A DNA stretch of 64,000 nt from Candidatus Fimimorpha excrementavium (GCA_018710785.1 DVJD01000074.1:1-64000); one strand, 5' to 3'. Shown: positions 1 through 9,981, numbered from the stretch's first letter. Notes: a model not told the origin generated them from the letters alone. Numbers and translations: made by a program.

Positions 1-731
1 TTATATCCTTTATCTTGGAACTCTTTCTGCATTTTTCTCTGTGCAACAAACGACGGGTGATATTTCATAATGCCAGTTTTTATTTTAGCACCTTTCAATA
101 CCATTTCTTTTAATCTTTCATATTCGCTTTCACTCATATCACGATAATAGGCAATCATTTCCTCTGCGGTTCTTGTTTCTTGAACAATCCCGTACGCCAT
201 CTTCACACCTAATCCCATAATAAAAGGAACTTTCAATGTTGTATTATCACAATACTCCAAGATATTCCGTAAGGCTTGCTTCTGCTCCGGAGTCTTTAAC
301 CTTACATTAAGAAATGGTTTGAAATGATCTTTTAAATATTCTCCCCATTCTTTTCCCGGTAACAAAGACTCAATCGCATTTTCAACTGTTTGATAATCAA
401 GTAACTCATTTGCTTTGTCCGCATTACCATCATCTATAAATTGCTTCAAAGCTTCGAGTTCTGAGTCTTGTAAAACTTTTTCCTGCAATTTTTCTTGATA
501 AATACGAAGAAGAATGCTTTTATCGCCAGTTTTCAAAAGGCTCTGTATGTCTTTAATCCCAATACCGAGTTTTCTATATACTGAAATCTTTTTTAAAGTT
601 TCAACATCTTGTGCAGAGTAGTTACGATAACCATTGCTATCTTTATCTACTGACAACAATCCTTTTTCTTCATAATACTTAACTGCACGCTTAGTCATTC
701 CGACTTCATTTATAATCTCATTCAATAACAT
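1..731 (-). CDS. MerR family transcriptional regulator (C-terminus runs off the left edge)
   Basis: Minus-strand reading from ATG at 729-731 gives MLLNEIINEVGMTKRAVKYYEEKGLLSVDKDSNGYRNYSAQDVETLKKI..., a MerR winged-helix N-terminus. RBS AAGGAGG upstream. No in-frame stop before base 1. Absent from the ORF track. Confidence 0.88.
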   Translation of the reverse strand, partial: MLLNEIINEVGMTKRAVKYYEEKGLLSVDKDSNGYRNYSAQDVETLKKISVYRKLGIGIKDIQSLLKTGDKSILLRIYQEKLQEKVLQDSELEALKQFIDDGNADKANELLDYQTVENAIESLLPGKEWGEYLKDHFKPFLNVRLKTPEQKQALRNILEYCDNTTLKVPFIMGLGVKMAYGIVQETRTAEEMIAYYRDMSESEYERLKEMVLKGAKIKTGIMKYHPSFVAQRKMQKEFQDKGY

Positions 732-754
732 CGGATACACCTCCTTGTGATGAT

Positions 755-785
755 AGTATAAGCGTGTACGCTGCGTACAGGTCAA
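755..785 (-). promoter_or_regulatory. MerR-type promoter with palindromic operator in a 19-bp spacer
   Basis: Minus strand: -35 TTGACC (780-785), 19-bp spacer (761-779), -10 TATACT (755-760). Spacer holds the perfect 7-1-7 palindrome TGTACGC-T-GCGTACA (765-779). Confidence 0.85.
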
Positions 786-808
786 GAGTTTTTTCGTATT
801 TCTTCTAA

Positions 809-843
809 AAATGGGCAATCCCCATTTAAGGGATTGCCCATTT
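809..843 (-). terminator. Rho-independent terminator-like hairpin
   Basis: Perfect 14-bp stem AAATGGGCAATCCC / GGGATTGCCCATTT with 7-nt loop, followed by a short T-run on the minus strand. Confidence 0.7.
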
Positions 844-980
844 ATTCCGTTAATTATGCGATTTTTTAGGCTCTGCACACTTTCCTGCACCAAATGATGT
901 AAATTTGATGTAAAAGTGTACTTTTGAGGCTTTTTCCGACTATGAAGTACATACCGTTTTACAATCCAAAACGGTACATC

Positions 981-2915
981 TTAATAGAGCTTTGCGCCTG
1001 CCGGAATATGATTGTCCACCATCAAAAGATGGAGCTTTTCTTCGCCTTCCTCAGTATGAATTGCACTGAGCAGCATACCACAGGACTCGATACCCATCAT
1101 CGGTCTTGGAGGAAGATTAGTAATAGCGATACAGGTCTTTCCAACCAGTTCTTCCGGCTCATAATATGCGTGGATGCCGCTTAAAATCGTCCTGTTTTCG
1201 CCTGTGCCGTCGTCCAGTGTGAATTTTAAAAGCTTTTTGGACTTGGGTACTGCTTCGCAGGCAAGCACCTTGACGGCTCTGAAATCAGACTTAGAGAAAG
1301 TCTCAAAATCCACGAAATCCTTGAACAAAGGCTCAATTTCCACTTTGGAAAAGTCGATCTTTTCAGGCTCTGCCTTTACATCATTTGAGACGGTTTCAGG
1401 AGTATTATTTACTACATCATTTCCCGCATTTACATCTTTCAAGGGTTTCATTGTCGGGAACAGCAATACATCCCGGATGGCAGAAGAATCGGTCAGCAGC
1501 ATACACATGCGGTCGATTCCAAAACCGATGCCGCCTGTGGGAGGCATACCGATTTCCAGTGCATTCAGGAAATCTTCATCCGTATGATTGGCTTCTTCAT
1601 CCCCCTGGGCAAACAGTTCTTCCTGAGCCGCAAAACGTTCTCTCTGGTCGATGGGATCATTCAGCTCGGAGTATGCGTTTGCCATCTCCCATCCGTTCAT
1701 AAAGAACTCAAAGCGTTCCACATATTCCGGGTTATCCGGCTTTTTCTTGGTCAGAGGAGAAATCTCAATGGGGTGATCCATAATAAACGTCGGCTGTACC
1801 AGATGTTCTTCCACAAACTCTTCAAAGAACAGGTTCAGAATATCGCCCTTCTTATGTCTCTCCTCATACTCCACATGATGTTCCTCTGCAGCTTTTCTGG
1901 CTTCTTCCAATGTATGGATCTCACTGAAATCCACACCGGAATACTTCTTAACCGCGTCCACCATGGTCAGACGCTCAAACGGCTTGCCCAAATCCATCTC
2001 GATACCATTGTATACAATCTTGGTGGTTCCCAGCACATCCTGAGCCACATGACGGTACAGATTTTCTGTCAGATCCATCATGCCGTGATAATCGGTGTAT
2101 GCCTGGTACAATTCCATCAGAGTAAATTCCGGGTTATGTCTGGTATCCAGACCTTCATTTCGGAAAACACGGCCGATCTCATAGACACGTTCCAGGCCGC
2201 CCACGATCAGCCTCTTTAAGTACAGTTCCAGGGAAATGCGCAGCTTCAGATCTTCATCCAGCGCATTGAAATGGGTTTCAAACGGTCTCGCCGCCGCACC
2301 GCCTGCATTGGATACCAGCATGGGGGTTTCCACTTCCATAAAGCCCTGTCCGTCCAGATATTTGCGGATGCTGCTGATGATCTTGGAACGCTTGATAAAA
2401 GTATCCTTCACGTCCTCATTCATGATCAGATCCACGTATCTTTGACGGTAACGGATGTCTGTATTCGTCAGCCCATGGAACTTTTCAGGAAGAATCTGAA
2501 GGCTTTTGGATAAAAGAGTCACCTTTTCTGCGTGGACAGAGATTTCTCCTGTCTTCGTCTTAAAGACAGTACCTTCGATGCCTACGATATCACCGATATC
2601 GAACTTTTTAAATTCCTTATAGGAGTCTTCTCCAATGCTGTCTCTTGCCACGTAGGACTGAATGCTTCCTTTCAAATCCTGAACGTTACAGAACGATGCT
2701 TTTCCCATGACACGTTTGGACATCATGCGGCCTGCGATGGAAACGTTTTTGCCTTCCAGTTCCTCGTAGTTTTCTTTTATATCGGCCGTATGTGCCGTCA
2801 CATCATATTTTGTGATCTGAAATGGGTCTCTGCCTTCTGCCTGCAGCTGTGCAAGCTTCTCACGGCGCACCTTCAATAACTGATTTAAATCCTGTTCCTG
2901 ATTCTGTCCTGCCAT
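981..2915 (-). CDS. lysS: Lysine--tRNA ligase with C-terminal EMAP-II/Trbp111-like tRNA-binding domain
   Basis: Class II LysRS body ([12 protein letters not shown]..., [30 protein letters not shown]). Extra ~110-aa C-terminus ([34 protein letters not shown]...[17 protein letters not shown]) typical of the MetRS-beta/Trbp111 domain. Confidence 0.95.
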   Translation of the reverse strand: MAGQNQEQDLNQLLKVRREKLAQLQAEGRDPFQITKYDVTAHTADIKENYEELEGKNVSIAGRMMSKRVMGKASFCNVQDLKGSIQSYVARDSIGEDSYKEFKKFDIGDIVGIEGTVFKTKTGEISVHAEKVTLLSKSLQILPEKFHGLTNTDIRYRQRYVDLIMNEDVKDTFIKRSKIISSIRKYLDGQGFMEVETPMLVSNAGGAAARPFETHFNALDEDLKLRISLELYLKRLIVGGLERVYEIGRVFRNEGLDTRHNPEFTLMELYQAYTDYHGMMDLTENLYRHVAQDVLGTTKIVYNGIEMDLGKPFERLTMVDAVKKYSGVDFSEIHTLEEARKAAEEHHVEYEERHKKGDILNLFFEEFVEEHLVQPTFIMDHPIEISPLTKKKPDNPEYVERFEFFMNGWEMANAYSELNDPIDQRERFAAQEELFAQGDEEANHTDEDFLNALEIGMPPTGGIGFGIDRMCMLLTDSSAIRDVLLFPTMKPLKDVNAGNDVVNNTPETVSNDVKAEPEKIDFSKVEIEPLFKDFVDFETFSKSDFRAVKVLACEAVPKSKKLLKFTLDDGTGENRTILSGIHAYYEPEELVGKTCIAITNLPPRPMMGIESCGMLLSAIHTEEGEEKLHLLMVDNHIPAGAKLY

Positions 2916-2941
2916 GTTTTCACTCCTTTTATTTTCTTCTT

Positions 2942-3421
2942 TTATCTGCTGATGGAAAGAATCTTATACTCCATCTCTCCTGCCTGGGTCTCCACTTTTA
3001 CCGTGTCACCCACTTTATGGCCGATCAAGGCGGCTCCCACCGGAGATTCATTGGAAATCTTATACTGCAGACTGTTTGCTTCTGTGGAGCCTACGATGGA
3101 GAATTCCAGTTCCTCTTCGAATTCCAAATCGTATACCTTCACCTTGCATCCGATGCTGATTTTGTCCAAATCCACATCATCTTCCACTACGACTTCCGCA
3201 TTTTTAAGAATCTTTTCCACTTCTTCAATTCTGGATTCGATGTCTCTCTGCTCATCCTTTGCCGCATCGTATTCGGCATTTTCAGACAAGTCACCCTGTT
3301 CGCGCGCTTCTTTGATTTTCTGCGCCACTTCCTGACGTTTTACCACTTTCAATTCATGCAATTCATCTTCCAGCTGTTTTAAACCCGCATACGTTAAAAT
3401 GTTTTTCTTGGTGTCAGCCAT
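2942..3421 (-). CDS. greA: Transcription elongation factor GreA
   Basis: 159 aa; [17 protein letters not shown]...[21 protein letters not shown] and GREAB C-terminal domain ([14 protein letters not shown]). Confidence 0.96.
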   Translation of the reverse strand: MADTKKNILTYAGLKQLEDELHELKVVKRQEVAQKIKEAREQGDLSENAEYDAAKDEQRDIESRIEEVEKILKNAEVVVEDDVDLDKISIGCKVKVYDLEFEEELEFSIVGSTEANSLQYKISNESPVGAALIGHKVGDTVKVETQAGEMEYKILSISR

Positions 3422-3508
3422 TGTACTGCCTCCTTCAATTCGTCACCGTTTTGCTGTCCTTCCCAGTTTAAGGAACGGTTGCTTCTCCCTTCTGTTTCCA
3501 GAATTCAA

Positions 3509-4498
3509 TTAACATATTATAGACGAAAGGGTATCGCTTGTCAACAACCTTTTTAGGTCGTCCAGCGTCTCCGCTTCGTTTACTTTTCTGCGCATGGCTG
3601 CGGAGTGGGGAAGTCCTGCCGTATACCATGCCACATGCTTGCGCATCCGCAATACGCCCATGTATTCTCCAAATGCTTCTGCCTCCATGGCGGCATGGCG
3701 AAGGATCATATCTGCGATTTCCCGGTAATCCGGTCCTTTTTCTTCTGTTTGATGTTCCAGATAGGAATTGATCTGCCGAAAGATCCACGGATTTCCCCTT
3801 GCCCGGCGCGCCACCATGACCGCATCGCATCCGGTTTCCGTCATCATCCGCCTGGCATCCGTCCCGCTTTCGATGTCGCCGTTTCCGATGACAGGAATAT
3901 GGACGGCTGCTTTTACTTTGGCTATGATATCCCAGTCCGCCTTTCCGCTGTAATACTGCACGCGGGTTCTCCCATGGACCGCGACGGCGGATACCCCGCA
4001 TCCTTCTGCAATCCTGGCAATCTCCACCGCATTGACGCTGGAATCATCGATGCCTTTACGAATCTTTATGGTCACCGGTTTTTTTACTGCCTTCACCAGC
4101 TTGGTCAGGATCTCTTCCACCAGCTTGGGATTTCCCATCAGCGCCGAGCCCTCTCCATTGTTAAACACCTTCGGAACCGGACAGCCCATATTGAGATCAA
4201 AGATATCATAGGGACCATCCTCCAGCATCTTTGCCATATCAGCGATGAGATCCGGCTCGGATCCGAACAGCTGCAGAGCCAGCGGATATTCTTCTTTTCT
4301 CGTTTCCAGCAGAGGTTCCGTATTTTTATTTTTATAATAAAGCGCCTTTGCGCTGATCATTTCCGTATACAGCAGTCCGCATCCCATTTCTTTGCACAGC
4401 AAACGAAAGGGCAGGTCTGTCACGCCTGCCATCGGTCCCAATGCTGTATTATGTTCGATTGTTATATTTCCTATTTTAAACATCCGCTTTTTCTCCAA
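3509..4498 (-). CDS. dusB: tRNA-dihydrouridine synthase (DusB/NifR3 family)
   Basis: LGPMAGVTDLPFRLLCKEMGCGLLYTEMISAKAL, LNMGCPVPKVFNNGEGSALM, IPVIGNGDI. Start may be the internal Met at 4483. Confidence 0.93.
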   Translation of the reverse strand: MEKKRMFKIGNITIEHNTALGPMAGVTDLPFRLLCKEMGCGLLYTEMISAKALYYKNKNTEPLLETRKEEYPLALQLFGSEPDLIADMAKMLEDGPYDIFDLNMGCPVPKVFNNGEGSALMGNPKLVEEILTKLVKAVKKPVTIKIRKGIDDSSVNAVEIARIAEGCGVSAVAVHGRTRVQYYSGKADWDIIAKVKAAVHIPVIGNGDIESGTDARRMMTETGCDAVMVARRARGNPWIFRQINSYLEHQTEEKGPDYREIADMILRHAAMEAEAFGEYMGVLRMRKHVAWYTAGLPHSAAMRRKVNEAETLDDLKRLLTSDTLSSIIC

Positions 4499-4823
4499 GA
4501 AAAAATACCCGGTAATAGAGTTCCAGTGATTCCAGCAGCTCTCTCTTTTCTCTCTGCATCTGGCGTATCTTCAAACCGGCACTGATTTCATCATAATAAT
4601 AGTCCATATCATCGGCGATGGAGCGGAACATCAATGTGCCGTCTTCCTCATACTCCAAGGTCAGAATCCCTCCCACCTCTTCCGTATAAAGTACGCACAT
4701 AATCTGAAGTTCTTCCTTAATGCTCTGCGGCAGCTTTGCAAACGCCTCATTGAGATAATATTTCTGTTCATAGGAATTTGCTCCGCATAATACCAAATTT
4801 TCTGTCTTTTCAGACATAACCAT
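4476..4823 (-). CDS. Conserved hypothetical protein (DUF6145-like)
   Basis: 115 aa, overlaps both neighbours by a few bp in an operon arrangement; assignment from memory of Lachnospiraceae annotations. Confidence 0.65.
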   Translation of the reverse strand: MVMSEKTENLVLCGANSYEQKYYLNEAFAKLPQSIKEELQIMCVLYTEEVGGILTLEYEEDGTLMFRSIADDMDYYYDEISAGLKIRQMQREKRELLESLELYYRVFFLGEKADV

Positions 4824-5826
4824 ATATCCCCCTTACTGATACTTCACCGGATACCACAGTCTGTACAGCACCCGATTCCCCGCGGACAAGCAGCTCTCCG
4901 TCCTTTGTAATGCCGAGACATGTGCCTGTATATTCATTTCCGGGAGCCAAAACCCTCACCTGGTTATTTTTGTTTGCCAGTCTTTCCTCATAGGCATCCC
5001 GCAGCAAAGACAAATCTTTGGTCCTGCAGAACTGCTCATAATAATACTCCAGGCGTTTCATCACTTCCGCAATCAAAATCCGGCGCGGGATAAACTCCTC
5101 TGTAATCCGGAAAAGAGAATCTGCTTTTTCTTCCAATTCTTTCCCGAATGCAATCGTTCCCGTATTAATGCCGATTCCCACAATCACGTAGTGAATCGTA
5201 TCCATGTCGGCGCTCATCTCTGTCAGAATGCCGCAGATTTTTTTCCCTTGATATACGATGTCGTTGGGCCATTTAATCTCTGTACGAATACCTGTCTTTT
5301 CGTCAATGGCACGGCTGACAGCCAAAGCTGCCACCAGCGTCAGCATGGATGCATACTGGGGTTCCACCTGCGGCCGAAGGATAAGGGACATGGCGATGGC
5401 CTGTCCCTTTGGAATATACCAGCTTCTTCCAAGGCGGCCTTTTCCCCTGGTCTGCATATCAGCCACCACCAGAGTCCCATGGGGCGCCCCTTCTTCTCCC
5501 AGCTTTTTAGCAAGTGTGTTGGTCGAATCCACTTCTTCCCTGTAAATGATATTCTGCCCGGCCCACTCGGTATCCATTTCCTTCAGGCACGCCTCTCTTG
5601 TAATCACATCCGGGATGTGTTTCAGGCAATATCCTTTATTGGGAACTGCCTCAATCTCGTATCCTTCTTCCCGAAGGCGATTGATCATCTTCCAGACTGC
5701 AGTTCTGGAAACATTCAGGCGATTGCAGATCGCCTGGCCGGACACATACGTCTCTTCCTGCAGCATTGCTAAAATTTCTGTCTTCATGCTTCTTCTCACC
5801 TTTACACGCGTTTTGCCCTCTGTCAT
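4810..5826 (-). CDS. birA: Bifunctional biotin--[acetyl-CoA-carboxylase] ligase/HTH repressor BirA
   Basis: N-terminal HTH_11 plus ligase core (STNTLAKKLGEEGAPHGTLVVADMQTRGKGRLGRSW, IKWPNDI, GIGINTG). Confidence 0.94.
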   Translation of the reverse strand: MTEGKTRVKVRRSMKTEILAMLQEETYVSGQAICNRLNVSRTAVWKMINRLREEGYEIEAVPNKGYCLKHIPDVITREACLKEMDTEWAGQNIIYREEVDSTNTLAKKLGEEGAPHGTLVVADMQTRGKGRLGRSWYIPKGQAIAMSLILRPQVEPQYASMLTLVAALAVSRAIDEKTGIRTEIKWPNDIVYQGKKICGILTEMSADMDTIHYVIVGIGINTGTIAFGKELEEKADSLFRITEEFIPRRILIAEVMKRLEYYYEQFCRTKDLSLLRDAYEERLANKNNQVRVLAPGNEYTGTCLGITKDGELLVRGESGAVQTVVSGEVSVRGIYGYV

Positions 5827-6143
5827 CTTCCGATGGCCCCGATGCTGGCAACTGTCATAAAAATCAGGAGCACCTCCACAATCCCAAGGAAAATGATCAT
5901 CCCGACCTTCTTATGCACATTCCGGCACCGAATCCACTCAGCCAGATATACCAGGCAGAGAAGAAAAGCCAAGCCGAAAATAATGGGAAAACAAAGCTCA
6001 TATGTCTGGGTGCTGCAAAACAAAATGACTGCTGTTATGATGATTGCCACAGACAGCAGCACTTCTGCCATCGGCAGCCAGTGATTCCTTCTTTTTCGTC
6101 CCATACGATACTGTTCGCCTTTCATTCCTACTGCTCTTTCCAT
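5823..6143 (-). CDS. Small membrane protein of unknown function
   Basis: 106 aa with three predicted TM stretches; overlaps birA and the argF 3' end, so probably translationally coupled. Confidence 0.6.
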   Translation of the reverse strand: MERAVGMKGEQYRMGRKRRNHWLPMAEVLLSVAIIITAVILFCSTQTYELCFPIIFGLAFLLCLVYLAEWIRCRNVHKKVGMIIFLGIVEVLLIFMTVASIGAIGR

Positions 6144-7126
6144 CCAAGGGTTGCAGCCATTACAGCCTTGATGGTATGCATCCGGTTTTCTGCCTCATCG
6201 AAGACCACGGACTGGGGACTTTCAAATACTTCATCCGTCACTTCCATCTCGCTGATTCCGAATTGTTCTTCAATCTTCTTTCCGATCTTTGTTTTCAGGT
6301 CATGGAATGCCGGAAGACAATGCATGAAAATCGCCTTTTCACCAGCGTTTTCCATTACCTTTTTGTTTACCTGATACGGGCTCAATTCGCGGATTCTCTG
6401 TTCCCATACCTCATCCGGCTCTCCCATGGAAACCCATACATCGGTGTAAATCACATCCGCATCCTTTGTTCCCTTCTCCACATCATCCGTCAGAGTGATG
6501 GTAGCCCCTGTCTTCTCAGCGATTGCCCTGCATTCTTCCACCAGACCTTCCGCCGGAAAATAAGCTTTCGGAGCGCAGGCCGTGAAGTGCATCCCCATCT
6601 TTGCGCAGGCCACCATCCAGGAATTCCCCATATTGTAGCGCGCATCTCCCATATATACCAGACGGATCCCCTTCAGATATCCGAATTTTTCACGGATGGT
6701 CAGAAGGTCTGCCAGCATCTGGGTGGGATGAAATTCATTGGTCAGGCCGTTCCATACCGGAACCTTCGCATGTTCTGCCAATTCTTCCACAATTTCCTGG
6801 CCATAGCCTCTGTATTCAATCCCCTCAAACATTCTTCCGAGAACTCTGGCCGTGTCAGCAATGCTTTCCTTTTTTCCGATCTGGGAGCTGTCCGGATCCA
6901 GATAGGTCGTCCCCATACCAAGATCATGGGCAGCGACTTCAAAGGAACAGCGCGTCCGTGTGGAAGTTTTTTCGAAGATAAGGGCCACATTTTTCCCCCT
7001 CAGAAAATCCACCGGCTCTCCCTTTTTCTTTTTTTCCTTCAATACGGCAGCCAAATCCAACAGATATTCGATTTCTTCTGTGGTAAAATCCAGCAGTTTC
7101 AAAAAATTGCGTCCTTTTAAATCCAT
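6128..7126 (-). CDS. argF: Ornithine carbamoyltransferase
   Basis: [20 protein letters not shown] (STRT motif), [21 protein letters not shown]. Confidence 0.96.
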   Translation of the reverse strand: MDLKGRNFLKLLDFTTEEIEYLLDLAAVLKEKKKKGEPVDFLRGKNVALIFEKTSTRTRCSFEVAAHDLGMGTTYLDPDSSQIGKKESIADTARVLGRMFEGIEYRGYGQEIVEELAEHAKVPVWNGLTNEFHPTQMLADLLTIREKFGYLKGIRLVYMGDARYNMGNSWMVACAKMGMHFTACAPKAYFPAEGLVEECRAIAEKTGATITLTDDVEKGTKDADVIYTDVWVSMGEPDEVWEQRIRELSPYQVNKKVMENAGEKAIFMHCLPAFHDLKTKIGKKIEEQFGISEMEVTDEVFESPQSVVFDEAENRMHTIKAVMAATLGWKEQ

Positions 7127-7173
7127 ATTTTACCCTCTCATTCTGCCGCATCTGCGGCTGTAAATTACTTACT

Positions 7174-7203
7174 AATATAATCCAAACTGTTCATAATTGT
7201 CAA
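7174..7203 (-). promoter_or_regulatory. Predicted argF promoter
   Basis: Minus strand TTGACA (7198-7203), 18-bp spacer, TATATT (7174-7179). Confidence 0.6.
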
Positions 7204-7224
7204 GAAAAACGGATATATTATACT
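7197..7224 (+). promoter_or_regulatory. Predicted promoter of the flippase gene, divergent and overlapping with the argF -35
   Basis: Plus strand TTGTCA (7197-7202), 16-bp spacer, TATACT (7219-7224). Confidence 0.5.
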
Positions 7225-7256
7225 AAAATGCCGGGGAATGAAAGAAAGGATTTACC

Positions 7257-8783
7257 ATGAAACTGCATACTCTTAAAAAGAATCCCCTTATCACCGGAAC
7301 CATCATTCTGACCGCAACAGGCCTGTTCAGCAAATCCATCGGGTTTTTTTACCGAATTTTTCTGTCCAACACCATCGGAGAAGAGGGCATGGGGCTGTAC
7401 CAATTGGTTTTTCCCGCCATCGGGGTCTGTATGGCCGTCTGCGCCATGAGCTTTCAGACTGCCATCTCACGCTTTGTGGCTGCCGAACAGGCTGCCGGAA
7501 CCGGAAACAGAGGACAGCTCACCCTGAGGGCCGGTATGATTCTGTCAGTCCTGCTTTCTCTTGGTTTCACGTTTCTTCTGTATATGCTTGCCGCTCCGAT
7601 CTGTACCTATATTCTTCTGGAGGAGCGCTGTGAACCGCTGCTGAAAGTGGCCTGTCTGTCTCTGCCTTTCGCCACCATCCACTCTTGTCTGTCCGGCTAT
7701 TACTACGGCCGAAAAAAGGCCTCCATACCGGCTCTCGCACAAGTGGTCGAACAATTGGTTCGTGTCACCACGGTCTTTATCATTTGGAACATCGGAATGG
7801 AAAAAGGAATTCCCCTGACGCCGCTTGGCGTCATGGCCGGAATGACCATCGGGGAAGCCGTATCCGCCCTGTTCATCGGCATCATGTATCTCATGAAAGA
7901 ATCGGTCAGAAAGGCAGAACCTTCTCCTCTGCTGCCCATCATGAAAAATCTGACTTCCATGGCCGTTCCCCTCTCTGCCAATCGCTTTATCCTGTCTGTT
8001 CTTCAAAGCGCCGAAGCGGTTCTGATCCCCAGCCGTCTCCAGCTGTTTGGGATGACAAACAGTCAGGCGCTCAGCGTTTACGGTGTTTTGACAGGCATGG
8101 CTATGCCCTTCATCCTGTTTCCCTCCACGCTGACAAATTCCGTCTCTGTCATGCTGCTTCCCATCGTTGCGGAAGCGCAGTCCGCGGACAACAGCGGACA
8201 GATCAGCCGGGCTTCCAGTTTGAATATCCGATTCTGTCTCTGGCTCGGCATATTATTTACTGCCATCTTCATTCTTTTCGGCAATGATATGGGGATGGCC
8301 ATATTTCAAAGTGAGATGGCCGGACGGTATCTGACCATCCTCTCCTGGCTCTGTCCTTTTTTATACCTGTCATCCACCACATCCAGCATTCTGAACGGGC
8401 TTGGAAAGACAAAGGCTGTTTTTTTTCATAACGTGATCAGCATGGGCGTGCGCCTGCTGTTTATCATATTCCTGGTACCCATTTTCGGAATTACAGCATA
8501 TCTATGGGGAACCCTGTTCAGCCAGCTTTTGCTGACCCTCTTACATATGATCAGCCTTTTTATGATCTCTCCCTTTTCTTTTTCGGCATTCCGGGACCTC
8601 CTGTACCCGTCCCTTTTCGCCGTTCTTGCCGGAGCCGCAGCCAAAGGGCTGAAGTATCTGGCAGATACATACCTGCCGGGCTTCTCTCTCATCACCCTGG
8701 TTCTGGCTCTGGTATTCATGGCCGTAACCTTTTACCTTATGACCGCCTTCCGCCTCCGCGAAGATTTCTCACCCATAAAATAA
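7257..8783 (+). CDS. Polysaccharide biosynthesis/oligosaccharide flippase, SpoVB/MurJ-like MOP superfamily
   Basis: 508 aa, many TM helices, N-terminus FSKSIGFFYRIFLSNTIGEEGMGLYQLVFP typical of SpoVB-like proteins. Confidence 0.85.
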   Translation: MKLHTLKKNPLITGTIILTATGLFSKSIGFFYRIFLSNTIGEEGMGLYQLVFPAIGVCMAVCAMSFQTAISRFVAAEQAAGTGNRGQLTLRAGMILSVLLSLGFTFLLYMLAAPICTYILLEERCEPLLKVACLSLPFATIHSCLSGYYYGRKKASIPALAQVVEQLVRVTTVFIIWNIGMEKGIPLTPLGVMAGMTIGEAVSALFIGIMYLMKESVRKAEPSPLLPIMKNLTSMAVPLSANRFILSVLQSAEAVLIPSRLQLFGMTNSQALSVYGVLTGMAMPFILFPSTLTNSVSVMLLPIVAEAQSADNSGQISRASSLNIRFCLWLGILFTAIFILFGNDMGMAIFQSEMAGRYLTILSWLCPFLYLSSTTSSILNGLGKTKAVFFHNVISMGVRLLFIIFLVPIFGITAYLWGTLFSQLLLTLLHMISLFMISPFSFSAFRDLLYPSLFAVLAGAAAKGLKYLADTYLPGFSLITLVLALVFMAVTFYLMTAFRLREDFSPIK

Positions 8784-8846
8784 GCGAAACGCTAAAGAGG
8801 AGGCGCGAATTTTGCATCCTCCTCTTCCACGCTTCCGAATTTCTTG

Positions 8847-9716
8847 TCAATCCGCCAAAATTTCATACCCGTCTTCCGTGACCAGCACGGTCACTTCCCA
8901 CTGGGCCGACGGCTGCCCATCCTCGGTATAGATTCCCCAGCCGTCTGCTTCATCCATGAAGATCTCATCACTGCCCATATTAATCATCGGCTCTATGGTA
9001 AATACCATACCTGGCACCATGAGCATTTCTTCCCCTCTTCTGGATACATAACTGACAAAAGGCTCTTCGTGGAACTCCAGCCCAACCCCATGGCCGCCGA
9101 TCTCCCGCACCACCGAATAGCCGTGGGCCATGGCAAATTCATGAATGGCAGCTCCCATATCTCCCAGGCAGCGCCATGGTTTCACTTCCCTGAGTCCCAC
9201 CGCGATGCTTTCTTTTGTGACCTGCACCAGCTTTTTCTTTTCTTCACTGACATTGCCTATGCAGAACATGCGGGAAGAGTCGGAAAAATACCCATTCAGT
9301 ATGGTGGAACAGTCTACATTGATGATGTCTCCGTCTTTCAGAACAATGTCAGGGGACGGAATGCCGTGGCAAACCTGATCATTGATGGATGTGCAGACAG
9401 ACTTTGGGTAACCTTCAAAATTCAGCGGGGCCGGGATTCCTCCCATTTCCGTGGTTTTTTCATAAACCATCCGGTCAATTTCCTCCGTCGTCATCCCCAC
9501 ATGGATATGCTCTGCCACATAATCCAAAACAGCCTTATTCACCGCGCCGCTTCTTCGAATGCCTTCAATCTGTTCCTGATTCTTAATAAGGCTGTGATCC
9601 GGCACCAAAAAGCCTTTATTTTTGTATTCATTCAGTTTTTCATCAAAGGCTTCATGGCATTTCTTATATTTCAGTCCGCTGCGGCACCAGCACGGATCGT
9701 TTCTTCCAATTTTCAT
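8847..9716 (-). CDS. map: Type I methionyl aminopeptidase with N-terminal SEC-C zinc motif
   Basis: MKIGRNDPCWCRSGLKYKKCH (SEC-C) followed by MetAP core (GYPKSVCTSINDQVCHGIP, NVDCSTILNGYFSDSSRMF, GHGVGLEFHEEP). Start taken at the internal Met of the 308-aa ORF. Confidence 0.93.
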   Translation of the reverse strand: MKIGRNDPCWCRSGLKYKKCHEAFDEKLNEYKNKGFLVPDHSLIKNQEQIEGIRRSGAVNKAVLDYVAEHIHVGMTTEEIDRMVYEKTTEMGGIPAPLNFEGYPKSVCTSINDQVCHGIPSPDIVLKDGDIINVDCSTILNGYFSDSSRMFCIGNVSEEKKKLVQVTKESIAVGLREVKPWRCLGDMGAAIHEFAMAHGYSVVREIGGHGVGLEFHEEPFVSYVSRRGEEMLMVPGMVFTIEPMINMGSDEIFMDEADGWGIYTEDGQPSAQWEVTVLVTEDGYEILAD

Positions 9717-9758
9717 CACAAAATCACCTAATTTTATCTGCCTTTCTTTCATACACCG

Positions 9759-9793
9759 AAAAAGAGAGTACACGTGATATACGCATACTCTCT
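9759..9793 (-). terminator. rpsU terminator
   Basis: Minus strand AGAGAGTATGCGT-ATATC-ACGTGTACTCTCT followed by TTTT; 13-bp stem including two G-U pairs. Confidence 0.8.
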
Positions 9794-9804
9794 CCCAACT
9801 GCAA

Positions 9805-9981
9805 TTAGTTGTATTTACGCTTTCTAGCCGCTTCAGACTTTTTCTTACGTCTTACGCTTGGCTTCTCATAATGCTCTCTCTTACGGATCTCCTGCTGGAT
9901 CCCAGCCTTTGCGCAGTTTCTCTTGAATCTGCGTAAAGCGCTATCTAAACTCTCGTTATCTTTTACGATTACATTTGACAT
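9805..9981 (-). CDS. rpsU: 30S ribosomal protein S21
   Basis: 58 aa [58 protein letters not shown]; missing from the ORF track because it is short. Confidence 0.97.
   Translation of the reverse strand: MSNVIVKDNESLDSALRRFKRNCAKAGIQQEIRKREHYEKPSVRRKKKSEAARKRKYN

Noticed and set aside
6044-7120. 358-aa plus-strand ORF opposite argF
   Set aside because: Antisense shadow ORF; argF is unambiguous.
8844-9731. 295-aa plus-strand ORF opposite map
   Set aside because: Antisense shadow ORF with His/Phe-rich low-complexity translation.
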